Of a stretch of 12,268 bases of DNA, positions 6,357 to 12,268 are shown in pieces; positions within the stretch are counted from its first letter, which is position 1, and the number at the start of each line of letters is the position of its first letter. Source of the stretch: Ruminococcus sp. UBA3767 (GTDB taxonomy: Bacteria; Bacillota; Clostridia; Oscillospirales; Ruminococcaceae); contig DFFV01000040.1 of NCBI GenBank assembly GCA_002371625.1, forward strand, positions 1 through 12,268, written 5' to 3'. A program made the translations under genes and the position numbers. Below the pieces are notes generated by a model. The model did no database searches. It saw nothing but the letters and a program-made list of their open reading frames with translations, and was not told the origin of the DNA.

Positions 6357-7784
6357 CTATGCTGCGGCTTGCTTCAGGGAAATCCTGCGATAATACAGCA
6401 TATAGAATACCAGCTGCAGCGCAGCAAAAACTGCTCCGACAGGGTATGCGATATTTCTTGAGATCGAGAAGCCTTCCTTTGCCATAAGGATATATGTAAG
6501 GCTGACAGCTGACATGAACGACGCAGGGATCGCCGTCACCAGCGTATAGGTGAACTTTTTGCCGTTCTTCAGCAGGTACTGCGTTGCTACCCACAGCGAT
6601 ACCATTGCAAGCGTCTGGTTGCTCCACGAGAAATATCTCCACAGGATATTGAAATCAAGCTGCGTGAGCACTGCGCCGATGCCAAGCAGAGGTATTGTGA
6701 GGATAAGCCTGTTTTTGAACGACTTCTGCTTCAGCCCTGTCCACTCGGCAAGTATCAGCCTTGCACTTCTGAATGCGGTATCGCCCGAGGTTATCGGGCA
6801 GACCACTACGCCGATTATCGCAAGGACTCCGCCGACACTGCCGAGCATATTTTTACAGATCTCGTAAACTGTCGCTGACTGACCGTTTGCGCTGATAGCA
6901 TCGTTGAGCAGCTGTGTTCCGCCGTAAAAGGCTACGCCTGCTGCTGCCCACACCAGTGCGATGACCGACTCGATTATCATTGCGCCGTAAAATACTTTTC
7001 TGCCCTCTTTTTCGCTTGTGATGCACTTTGCTATCATCGGCGACTGTGTCGCATGAAAGCCCGAGATAGCTCCGCAGGCAACGGTAACGAACATGAAAGG
7101 CCACACGGGAAGATTATCGGGGTGAAGATTTTCAAGGCTTATCTCCGGGACAGAATAGTCCGGCAGGAAGATAAGTCCGCCTGCGATGCTGACTGCCATT
7201 ACGATGAGCACGACGCCGAACACGGGGTAAAATCTTCCGATTATCTTATCTATCGGCATAAGCGTTGCAAGCAGGTAGTATGCAAGTATGATCACTATCC
7301 ACACGCCCTTTGAAAGCACGCTCGGCGTAAGGTCGGCAATAAGCTCGGCAGGGCTTGTTATAAAAACGGTGCCCGTAAGCAGCAGGAGCAGGACCGAAAA
7401 AATACGCATCACATACAATGCTTTTTTGTTCAGGTATTTTCCCGAAAGCTCTGCGATAGATGCGCCCTTGTTTCTCTCTGAGATCATGCCGCCCATATAA
7501 TCGTGGACCGCACCGCCAAGGATAGCACCCAGCACTATCCACAGGAACACGACAGGTCCGAAGCAGGCACCCATAAGTGCTCCGAAGATAGGACCTGTGC
7601 CTGCAATGTTTAAAAGCTGTATAAGCACAGCCTTCCATGTTTTGACCGGCACAAAATCAACACCGTCATTTTCCGATACTGCGGGAGTTACCCTGTCATC
7701 AGGACCAAATACCTTTTCGGTAAATCTTCCATAAAAAAAGAAGCCCAGCACAAGTACAGCGAGTGCCGCAATGAACGAAACCAT
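6357..7784 (-). CDS. cstA: CstA-family carbon starvation transporter (pyruvate/peptide uptake)
   Basis: This 475-residue polytopic membrane protein belongs to the CstA/BtsT family. Members carry out proton-coupled pyruvate uptake (E. coli BtsT, CstA) and in some bacteria peptide uptake. Family signatures include the first helix with FYGRF, the VPVKTW-KAVLIQLLNIAGTGPIFGA region (46-70), the helix with GAVHDYMGGMISERNKG (91-107), SGFHATQSPM (~237-246) and a C-terminal FSWSNQTLAM segment. There are roughly a dozen hydrophobic helices. At 475 residues it is the short form common in Firmicutes and epsilonproteobacteria; E. coli CstA has about 700. Either pyruvate or peptides could be the substrate. 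The start has an AGAGGG site 7 bases upstream and a consensus promoter. No BtsSR-like two-component regulator is next to it. It ends at the terminator shared with the nitroreductase operon. Confidence 0.92.
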   Translation of the reverse strand: MVSFIAALAVLVLGFFFYGRFTEKVFGPDDRVTPAVSENDGVDFVPVKTWKAVLIQLLNIAGTGPIFGALMGACFGPVVFLWIVLGAILGGAVHDYMGGMISERNKGASIAELSGKYLNKKALYVMRIFSVLLLLLTGTVFITSPAELIADLTPSVLSKGVWIVIILAYYLLATLMPIDKIIGRFYPVFGVVLIVMAVSIAGGLIFLPDYSVPEISLENLHPDNLPVWPFMFVTVACGAISGFHATQSPMIAKCITSEKEGRKVFYGAMIIESVIALVWAAAGVAFYGGTQLLNDAISANGQSATVYEICKNMLGSVGGVLAIIGVVVCPITSGDTAFRSARLILAEWTGLKQKSFKNRLILTIPLLGIGAVLTQLDFNILWRYFSWSNQTLAMVSLWVATQYLLKNGKKFTYTLVTAIPASFMSAVSLTYILMAKEGFSISRNIAYPVGAVFAALQLVFYMLYYRRISLKQAAA

Positions 7785-7817
7785 ATAAAACCCTCTTATC
7801 CTTTTATTCTTATTTAC

Positions 7818-7846
7818 ATTATATCACAAGCATCTCCTTTTTTCAA
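7818..7846 (-). promoter_or_regulatory. Sigma-A promoter of the cstA-type gene
   Basis: TTGAAA (7841-7846) and a perfect TATAAT (7818-7823) on the minus strand are 17 bp apart. The start should be near 7811, giving a ~27-base leader. No CRP-like or other operator was recognised beside it. Confidence 0.8.
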
Positions 7847-7912
7847 GCCTGCCGTGCAATTCTTTTTATGATAAACAAACAAGTTTCCAGCATTTTAATG
7901 TTTCCCGGCGAT

Positions 7913-8020
7913 TTGCGAAAACAAGCGATTTTACGCAATTTCCGAAGTCATAACTTAGAGCGATCTGAACCAATTTAGAGCAATTTTTCGCCCAAACAAG
8001 TGGTAAACAAGTGGTTAACC
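7913..8020. repeat. Gene-free stretch with short direct and inverted repeats
   Basis: The 337 bp between the CstA and ATPase genes (7785-8121) hold no credible gene. Apart from the CstA promoter and a hairpin repeat copy they contain: an imperfect hairpin (TTGCGAAAA at 7913-7921 with TTTTACGCAA at 7929-7938, one bulge); two decamers TTAGAGCGAT (7955) and TTAGAGCAAT (7975) exactly 20 bp apart; and a perfect tandem duplication of AAACAAGTGGT (7994-8004, 8005-8015) running into the palindrome GGTTAACC (8013-8020). Function is unknown. The stretch marks the change from core-like to more AT-rich accessory-like sequence. Confidence 0.5.
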
Positions 8021-8037
8021 CAGGCACACTTCCGCAT

Positions 8038-8090
8038 AATATCAGGCAGCAGCCCCGGACGATTGGTCAACGTCCGGGGCTGCGTTTTGG
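8038..8090 (+). repeat. Hairpin repeat, copy 1
   Basis: A perfect 13-bp stem (8049-8061 with 8071-8083) closes a 9-base loop containing GGTCAA and is followed by GTTTTGG. With the AATATCA tract before it, this 53-base unit reappears at 9492-9543 and, partly, at 11331-11368. It begins 39 bases past the stop of the ATPase gene and could end its minus-strand transcript. However, the T-rich tract on that side is weak (CTGATATTATG). Confidence 0.8.
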
Positions 8091-8121
8091 TATGCATTGA
8101 GGAATCTGCCCTGTGTTTACA

Positions 8122-9318
8122 TCACCATGTTTGCCTCAGCAGAAAATCTATGATGTTAACGATCTCTACTCCGTTATCGTTTCCCGATGCAAGGCTGTCA
8201 TAACAAACAACATACTTGTGATAATGATCCCTTATCTCCATAAGATTTGCAGTCTCTCTGTCGGAATCCTCAGGGATCTTTACACACACCTGAACATAGA
8301 TCCTCTCCTCACGCCTTTGTGCAATAAAGTCGATCTCTTTGTCTTTGTTCTTACCTATGAAGACCTCATATCCTCTGCGTTTCATTTCGAGGTACACCAC
8401 ATTCTCCAGCATAGCAGATAGCATCTTACTGTCAAAGCCCATCTGGCTGTATTTGAGTGAAATATCAGAAAGATAGTATTTTTCAAATGTTTTCAGCACA
8501 GCTTTGCCTTGAATATCATAACGCTGGCAGGGATAGATAATGAAAGCTTCTTCAAGCCATTTGATATAATTATACACCGTTTCGACTGACAGACCTCTCT
8601 TTTCACTTTTCAGAAATCTGACAATGGTATTGGCTGAAAAAGTCTTGCCGACATTCTCGATAATGTACTTTACGACTCTGTCAAAAAGCTCTTTGTTTCT
8701 TATCTTATGCCGCTTTGAAATATCCCTTATGATGACAGAAGAATAAATGCCATCGACCACCTGATATGCCGTCCTGGGTTCAAAGCTGCTTATTGCAATG
8801 ACCGGGAATCCACCGTATTTGATGTACTCATCAAACATATCCTTTCCGGCAGAGACATCCTTTCCCTTGAAATCAAGATACTCCCGCAGTGAAAGAGTGT
8901 AGGCAGATATTGAAACATAACGCCCTGTCAGATATGTTGAGATCTCACCGGACATAAGCTTTGAATTTGAGCCTGTCACATAAATGTCAACATCAGCATT
9001 TTCGAGAAGATCGTTGAGCACCTTTTCCCAGCCCTTGATCTCCTGCACCTCATCAAGTATCAGATAGCATCTGCCCATATCTGATATTGCAGCCTTGATA
9101 TCACTATACATATCCTTTGCGGACATATCATCATATTCCATTTCGCTGTACCTGCGGACAATGATATTGTCACTTGCAATACCTCTGGCAAGCAGCTCAT
9201 CTCTGAACATTTCAAGTATAGTAGATTTCCCGCAGCGGCGCACACCCGAAACGATCTTTACAAGTGGTGTGTCGATGTATTTGAGTATTTCATTTACATA
9301 ATCCGGACGAAGTATCAT
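8122..9318 (-). CDS. AAA_14/DUF4143 ATPase with PD-(D/E)xK-like C-terminus
   Basis: This 398-residue protein matches the AAA_14 plus DUF4143 family, common in anaerobic bacteria and archaea and of unsettled function. An N-terminal P-loop ATPase has Walker A GVRRCGKST (25-33), Walker B CYLILDE (84-90) and a sensor-1-like VTGSNS (114-119). A middle region with FSANTIVRFLK and SVETVYNYIKWLEEAFII (~227-261) looks like a winged helix. The DUF4143 C-terminus (~276-398) has LENVVYLEMKRRGYEVF and a nuclease-like core EIDF (328-331) then YVQVCVK (341-347), where Cys replaces a residue near the usual catalytic Lys. I start at ATG 9318: AAGGG lies 7 bases upstream and the predicted transcript begins near 9338. 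A TTG at 9333 would add five residues but has no ribosome site and sits only ~5 bases from the transcript start. The gene stands alone, between two copies of the hairpin repeat. Confidence 0.85.
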   Translation of the reverse strand: MILRPDYVNEILKYIDTPLVKIVSGVRRCGKSTILEMFRDELLARGIASDNIIVRRYSEMEYDDMSAKDMYSDIKAAISDMGRCYLILDEVQEIKGWEKVLNDLLENADVDIYVTGSNSKLMSGEISTYLTGRYVSISAYTLSLREYLDFKGKDVSAGKDMFDEYIKYGGFPVIAISSFEPRTAYQVVDGIYSSVIIRDISKRHKIRNKELFDRVVKYIIENVGKTFSANTIVRFLKSEKRGLSVETVYNYIKWLEEAFIIYPCQRYDIQGKAVLKTFEKYYLSDISLKYSQMGFDSKMLSAMLENVVYLEMKRRGYEVFIGKNKDKEIDFIAQRREERIYVQVCVKIPEDSDRETANLMEIRDHYHKYVVCYDSLASGNDNGVEIVNIIDFLLRQTW

Positions 9319-9344
9319 ATTATCACCCTTCAATAGTTTTTCCC

Positions 9345-9373
9345 ATTATACCAAATAAGTTTCTCAAAGTCAA
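9345..9373 (-). promoter_or_regulatory. Sigma-A promoter of the AAA_14/DUF4143 gene
   Basis: TTGACT (9368-9373) and a perfect TATAAT (9345-9350) on the minus strand are 17 bp apart. The start near 9338 gives a 20-base leader to the ATG at 9318. Confidence 0.8.
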
Positions 9374-9491
9374 GAGCTTTTTCGATATAGAAGTAAAAAG
9401 TATCTGAAATTTGATATTTTTCAAGCTGCGATTCCATAAAGCACTTTTATCGGTATCGGGTCGGTCCGTCAAGGACCTACATTTCTGCAAA

Positions 9492-9543
9492 AATATCAAC
9501 AGCAGCCCCGGACGATCGGTCAGTGTTCGGGGCTGCGTTTTGG
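9492..9543 (+). repeat. Hairpin repeat, copy 2
   Basis: This is a near-identical copy of the 8038-8090 unit. The stem (9502-9514 with 9524-9536) keeps all 13 pairs, but the right arm has two changes that give G-U wobble pairs in plus-strand RNA and C-A mismatches in minus-strand RNA. It lies between divergent promoters (ATPase at 9345-9373, Fic at 9602-9630), where no terminator is required. The rest of the 9374-9601 gap shows only a small GGTCC/GGACC hairpin (9463-9477). Confidence 0.8.
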
Positions 9544-9601
9544 CTTAGAATAGGTATGCAATATATCCTTGCTGTTGTCAAGATAATGCTATCGATCACA
9601 C

Positions 9602-9630
9602 TTGATTTTACGGCCAAAATGAAGTATAAT
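9602..9630 (+). promoter_or_regulatory. Sigma-A promoter of the Bro-N/Fic gene
   Basis: TTGATT (9602-9607) and a perfect TATAAT (9625-9630) are 17 bp apart. The start near 9637 leaves a 30-base leader ending in the GGAGG ribosome site. Confidence 0.8.
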
Positions 9631-9666
9631 ATTAGCAGCACATTATTTCGTGATCGGAGGGATACC

Positions 9667-10521
9667 ATGCAAAAAACATCTATCAGATTTTTTGAAGATA
9701 TACCCGTCAGAGCTGTCTGGGACGACGAAAGCTCAAAGTGGTGGTTCTGCGCTATGGATATTGCTGAGGCGATAACGAAAACGACCAATCCTCGTGTGTA
9801 CTGGGCTACAATAAAGCGAAGAAATGCTGAGTTGATTGCAATTTGCAAACAACTGAAATTGAAAGCAAGAGACGGCAAGTTCTACAACACAGATGTGGTC
9901 GATGAGTCGGGACTGAACACTGTCATTGCGCTGATCCCAAGCAAGAACGCAGCTGTTTTCGCAAAGTGGATGAAAAGCATGGAGACCTCGCTTGACGAAA
10001 AGAGCAAGCTGAAAGCCTACGAGCTGTTTGAAAGCGGTTTCATCGACAATGTTGAGGTTGGCACGGTCAAGGGCTTGCAGCAGATACATGGCTACATTTT
10101 CGGCGGACTTTACGATTTTGCCGGTCAGATACGCACCGTCAATATTTCAAAGGGAGGCTTTGCCTTTGCCAATGCACAGTTTCTGCCGCAGACGCTTGAA
10201 AGCATTGAGAAGATGCCCAGCGGGAGCTTTGAGGACATCGTCAGCAAGTATGTTGAGATGAATGTTGCTCATCCGTTCAGGGAGGGCAATGGACGAAGCA
10301 CCCGTATCTGGCTTGACCTGATGCTGAAAAGCAAGCTGAAAAAGTGTGTTGACTGGAGTAAGATCGACAAGACCGATTATCTTTCTGCAATGAGAGAAAG
10401 CGTCAATGATGCGGGGAAAATACACGACCTTTTGCAGTCTGCTCTGACCGATGACATCAACAACAGAGAGATCATAATGAAAGGCATTGACTACTCCTAT
10501 TATTACGAAACTGAAGAATAA
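9667..10521 (+). CDS. Bro-N domain fused to class III Fic AMP-transferase
   Basis: This 284-residue protein has two domains. Residues ~1-105 resemble the Bro-N domain of phage and viral antirepressors ([30 protein letters not shown], then a [25 protein letters not shown] tail), likely DNA- or partner-binding. Residues ~115-284 are a Fic domain, which transfers AMP (occasionally another phosphate-linked group) from a nucleotide to a Ser, Thr or Tyr hydroxyl. The Fic motif [12 protein letters not shown] (202-213) is complete, with catalytic His202 and the anion-binding GNGR. The substrate-docking flap YDFAGQIR with GGFAFA precedes it (149-168). At the extreme C-terminus SYYYE (277-281) fits the class III autoinhibitory (S/T)xxxE(G/N) motif, except that Thr replaces Gly/Asn at the last position. 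I start at ATG 9667, which has GGAGG 7 bases upstream. The longer GTG frame from 9523 starts inside the hairpin repeat and precedes the promoter. It is monocistronic with its own terminator. The AMPylation target is unknown; gyrase and topoisomerase IV are known targets in related proteins. Confidence 0.9.
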   Translation: MQKTSIRFFEDIPVRAVWDDESSKWWFCAMDIAEAITKTTNPRVYWATIKRRNAELIAICKQLKLKARDGKFYNTDVVDESGLNTVIALIPSKNAAVFAKWMKSMETSLDEKSKLKAYELFESGFIDNVEVGTVKGLQQIHGYIFGGLYDFAGQIRTVNISKGGFAFANAQFLPQTLESIEKMPSGSFEDIVSKYVEMNVAHPFREGNGRSTRIWLDLMLKSKLKKCVDWSKIDKTDYLSAMRESVNDAGKIHDLLQSALTDDINNREIIMKGIDYSYYYETEE

Positions 10522-10523
10522 AG

Positions 10524-10555
10524 CATAGGCTCTCTCAATCACGAGGGAGCCTATG
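10524..10555 (+). terminator. Intrinsic terminator of the Fic gene
   Basis: A 13-bp stem (10524-10536 with 10543-10555, one G-U pair) closes a 6-base loop, starting 2 bases after the Fic stop. It is followed by TGTTATAAAT on the plus strand; on the minus strand it is followed by CTTTATTCTTC. It could therefore also end transcripts of the convergent HEAT-like gene, whose restored stop is at 10572. Confidence 0.75.
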
Positions 10556-10571
10556 TGTTATAAATACTGCT

Positions 10572-11304
10572 TTATTGTTTCAGTGTCTCACGCACTTCCA
10601 TCAGCGCAAATCCGAGGATGTTCTGATCACACCACTTGCTTGCATCTTTTCACGGATCTCAGCCGCATTCATCTTCAGATAGTGATAATTCGATTCTTCA
10701 GCGAGTCTGAGATACTTATCAAGACAGGCAGCATTCACTTTATAAAGAACATGCAGAGCCATGATCTTCTGATATTCATCCTCATAGGATCCTTCAGCGT
10801 ACTTTCCACGGTTCCAGAACAAAACAGCATATTTTTCCGCCTGCGCAGGTTCAATAACCGCTAAAGATTCCAAAGCCATTCTCTCGGTGTATTCATCTCC
10901 GGTCGAGAGAAAATCAAATATCAGTTCATTAAGCTCATCGTTGCTGCTATGATTCTTCAATTCTTTTGCAAATTGCCATTTGGCGTTTGTATATGGTGAT
11001 TGCAAGGATTTTCTGCATAACAATGAAAACCAATCGTTGAGTTTTCCCGTTTCTTGTACAAGGATCTCACATTCGTTATCTCTTGCAATCGCATACAGCA
11101 GATCATCGATCATCTGATCGTCAGCCGATGACGCAGGGACTTTTTGTATCAACTCCATAGCAGAGGAAAACATATCATCAAACTCTTTGCAGAAACACCA
11201 TTCACCGTTATCATTATCTTCAGTTATATCAGGATGAGTTGTCTTTGCCCATTTTTTGAACAACTGAACTTTTTATGCAGATCTCTGCCCAACTCAATAA
11301 TCAT
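10572..11304 (-). pseudogene. HEAT-like repeat gene with a frameshift near each end
   Basis: The uninterrupted frame (10601-11263, TTG start) encodes 220 residues of alpha-helical, HEAT-like sequence, but both ends look truncated. Upstream, ATG 11304 has a GGAG ribosome site and reads MIIELGRDLHKKFSCSK before a -1 shift at an A-run (11252-11257) joins it to KWAKTTHPDITEDND. At the 3' end, one missing base near 10645 would switch to a frame reading SKWCDQNILGFALMEVRETL and stopping at 10572-10574; this looks like a natural helical end, whereas the in-frame end (QASGVIRTSSDLR) does not. Adding one base at each place gives a 244-residue protein. Visible family-like blocks are NDNGEWCFCKEFDDMF, ARDNECEILV, WQFAKELKNHSS and FWNRGKY near the middle. 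The family resembles HEAT-repeat proteins found among toxin-immunity genes; that link is inference. Sequencing error in homopolymers is an alternative to true decay, and the first site is also a possible -1 slippery sequence. Confidence 0.65.
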
Positions 11305-11330
11305 AATGTTCTCCAATCAAAAATAAAACA

Positions 11331-11368
11331 CGATCAGTCTATGGTCAATGTTCGAGACTGCGTTTTGG
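11331..11368 (+). repeat. Hairpin repeat, copy 3 (shortened, covarying)
   Basis: The loop and right side (GGTCAATGTTCG, then CTGCGTTTTGG) match copies 1 and 2, but the left arm is shortened. The remaining stem CAGTCT (11335-11340) pairs with AGACTG (11355-11360). In copies 1 and 2 the same pairs read CAGCCC/GGGCTG, so two C-G pairs became T-A pairs with both partners changed. Read on the minus strand, the hairpin is followed by ATCGTGTTTTATTTTT, so it could terminate the two-gene unit at 11436-12262. Confidence 0.65.
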
Positions 11369-11435
11369 TGTTCATACATCACTATTTGATTTGTCTGATC
11401 TTTTCTAAATGCAAAGCGTTTTTTGAGTGGTGATC

Positions 11436-11882
11436 TCAGGCATGGGGAGCACTTCCTTGTTGTAAACTATTCACCCATTCTTTAGCAGAACCAACACCTA
11501 TCAATTGATCGTGGTGATTAAAACATATCAGATAACTGATACTTGAGTCAAAAACATAAAATTCAAAGCCATACATTTCACCGATCAAAGTTACAAGTTC
11601 ATGCCCTGAGTTTATCACTGCAGCTTTCCATTTTTCCAGATCATAAAATAACAAAATGCACTGCTTATCGCCAATAAACCGATCCAGATATCGCCACCCC
11701 GAGCTATCAGTTACGACTGAATGATCGGATAATCCGTCCCATAGAAAAGAATGATAATTCTCCGATAAGTACTTCTTTTCGATCTTTGCAAAATAATCAG
11801 CTGTTATTTCCGGTGAAAGCATTTGAACTTCTATTTTCATTTCTTTTGAAACAGATAGTATTTCATTACTTATTGACCACAT
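11436..11882 (-). CDS. Small acidic protein of unknown function, immunity-like
   Basis: This 148-residue protein has no signal peptide or membrane helix. I cannot name its family with confidence. The C-terminal half alternates strands and helices: SGWRYLDRFIGDKQCILLFYD, then WKAAVINSGHELVTLIGEM, FEFYVFDSSISYLICFNHHD and a final LIGVGSAKEWV. The SYLICFNHHD/GVGSAKEWV layout is like small cytosolic immunity proteins in polymorphic-toxin loci, but this is a resemblance, not an identification. The start is taken at ATG 11882, which has GGGAGAG a few bases upstream. A GTG at 11915 in frame would add 11 residues (LKYTVNGRDN) without a ribosome site. It follows the 113-residue gene by 38 bp on the same strand and is likely co-transcribed with it. 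Confidence 0.72.
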   Translation of the reverse strand: MWSISNEILSVSKEMKIEVQMLSPEITADYFAKIEKKYLSENYHSFLWDGLSDHSVVTDSSGWRYLDRFIGDKQCILLFYDLEKWKAAVINSGHELVTLIGEMYGFEFYVFDSSISYLICFNHHDQLIGVGSAKEWVNSLQQGSAPHA

Positions 11883-11920
11883 ATTATCTCTCCCATTTAC
11901 CGTATACTTCAGCACTTACA

Positions 11921-12262
11921 TTACACTTGCCCGCTTATGATAAGTTCTTTGGTAATCTCATAGCCTAAACCATATACTGTTGTTGCCCCGATCGTGAGGT
12001 ATTCCGGACGCTTATCTATCTTGTTATCATATTCGTCCCAATACGGATGATCATAACAGTATTTGTAAAAGCCGTAACTTGGAACATCGCCCAGATCCTC
12101 AATATGCATTATGTTTTTAAACCATCCTTTTGTCCACAATGCTCTTGAGATCATTTGCGGTTCAAGCAGAGTATTCTCATAGTCCGGCGTAAAATCAACT
12201 TTGTCAATACTGTCCGAATGGCTGTTGAAAATAAGAACAACGTACATATCGTCGCCGATCAT
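11921..12262 (-). CDS. Small protein of unknown function at the window edge
   Basis: This frame encodes 113 residues if it starts at ATG 12262; ATG 12247 (MYVVLIF) is an alternative. Only six bases precede the first ATG, so neither ribosome site nor promoter can be judged, and the gene might extend beyond the window. It begins with a strand-like YVVLIFNSHSDSIDK, contains a Trp- and Tyr-rich middle (ALWTKGWFKNIMHIED, YGFYKYCYDHPYWDEYD) and ends with TIGATTVYGLGYEITKELI. It has no membrane helix and is acidic. It is not recognised. Its position upstream of another small cytosolic protein and a HEAT-like gene on the same strand fits a row of immunity-type genes. Confidence 0.65.
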   Translation of the reverse strand: MIGDDMYVVLIFNSHSDSIDKVDFTPDYENTLLEPQMISRALWTKGWFKNIMHIEDLGDVPSYGFYKYCYDHPYWDEYDNKIDKRPEYLTIGATTVYGLGYEITKELIISGQV

Positions 12263-12268
12263 ATTTTT

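Noticed and set aside
9319..9333. TTG start at 9333 for the AAA_14/DUF4143 protein
   Set aside because: It has no ribosome site and is about 5 bases from the predicted transcript start. ATG 9318 has AAGGG at good spacing.
9523..9666. Extended N-terminus for the Fic protein starting at GTG 9523
   Set aside because: This start lies inside the hairpin repeat and upstream of the promoter at 9602-9630. ATG 9667 has a GGAGG ribosome site and begins right at the Bro-N domain.
11320..11348. Promoter-like TTGACC-17 bp-TATTTT on the minus strand before the HEAT-like gene
   Set aside because: The predicted start would fall within the ribosome site, leaving a 9-base leader. The -35 match is simply the conserved loop of the hairpin repeat.
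8038..11368. CRISPR array or transposon ends formed by the three hairpin repeats
   Set aside because: Spacing is irregular (about 1.4 and 1.8 kb), there are genes between copies, and no Cas or transposase gene is present. The copies are direct, not inverted as transposon ends would be.
11883..11915. GTG start at 11915 for the 148-residue protein
   Set aside because: No ribosome site precedes it, whereas GGGAGAG lies just before ATG 11882.

Overview
The window looks like a chromosomal segment of a Gram-positive, gut- or rumen-type Clostridia, most plausibly a Ruminococcus-like member of the Oscillospiraceae. The reasons are strong purine-rich Shine-Dalgarno sites, very regular sigma-A promoters (seven found, all with a 17-bp spacer), and an esterase that closely resembles the Est1E feruloyl esterase of rumen Butyrivibrio. 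The genus is inference from style and remembered protein families; no search was possible. No rRNA, tRNA, CRISPR array or transposase was seen.

Left part (1-7850), core-like genes. On the minus strand lie a GGDEF diguanylate cyclase (85-1272) and a 900-residue fused ABC ATPase/FtsX-type permease (1374-4076), each with its own promoter, then a small membrane protein (4363-4629) with its own promoter and terminator. A ~400-bp intergenic region (4630-5027) holds divergent promoters, a perfect 16-bp parS palindrome (4927-4942) and a possible 26-codon leader ORF. On the plus strand a two-gene operon follows: an Est1E-like cinnamoyl/feruloyl esterase (5028-5795) and a small nitroreductase (5797-6291). 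A bidirectional terminator (6304-6332) separates it from the convergent CstA-type pyruvate/peptide transporter (6357-7784). The parS site suggests this part of the chromosome is relatively close to the replication origin.

Right part (about 7850-12268), accessory-like. By eye it is more AT-rich, with different codon use, and it starts in a gene-poor stretch with short direct repeats. Here are an AAA_14/DUF4143 ATPase (8122-9318, minus), a Bro-N plus Fic fusion protein (9667-10521, plus), a HEAT-like gene broken by two single-base lesions (10572-11304, minus) and two small unrecognised proteins (11436-11882 and 11921-12262, minus). The last three resemble a row of immunity-type genes, whose partner could lie beyond the right edge. 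Three copies of one hairpin repeat (8038-8090, 9492-9543, 11331-11368) occur only in this part. The third copy carries paired compensatory changes.

The best-supported novelties are the parS site, the covarying hairpin repeat family, and the doubly disrupted HEAT-like gene with a -1 slippery heptamer at its first break. I found no complete, convincingly new multi-gene system.
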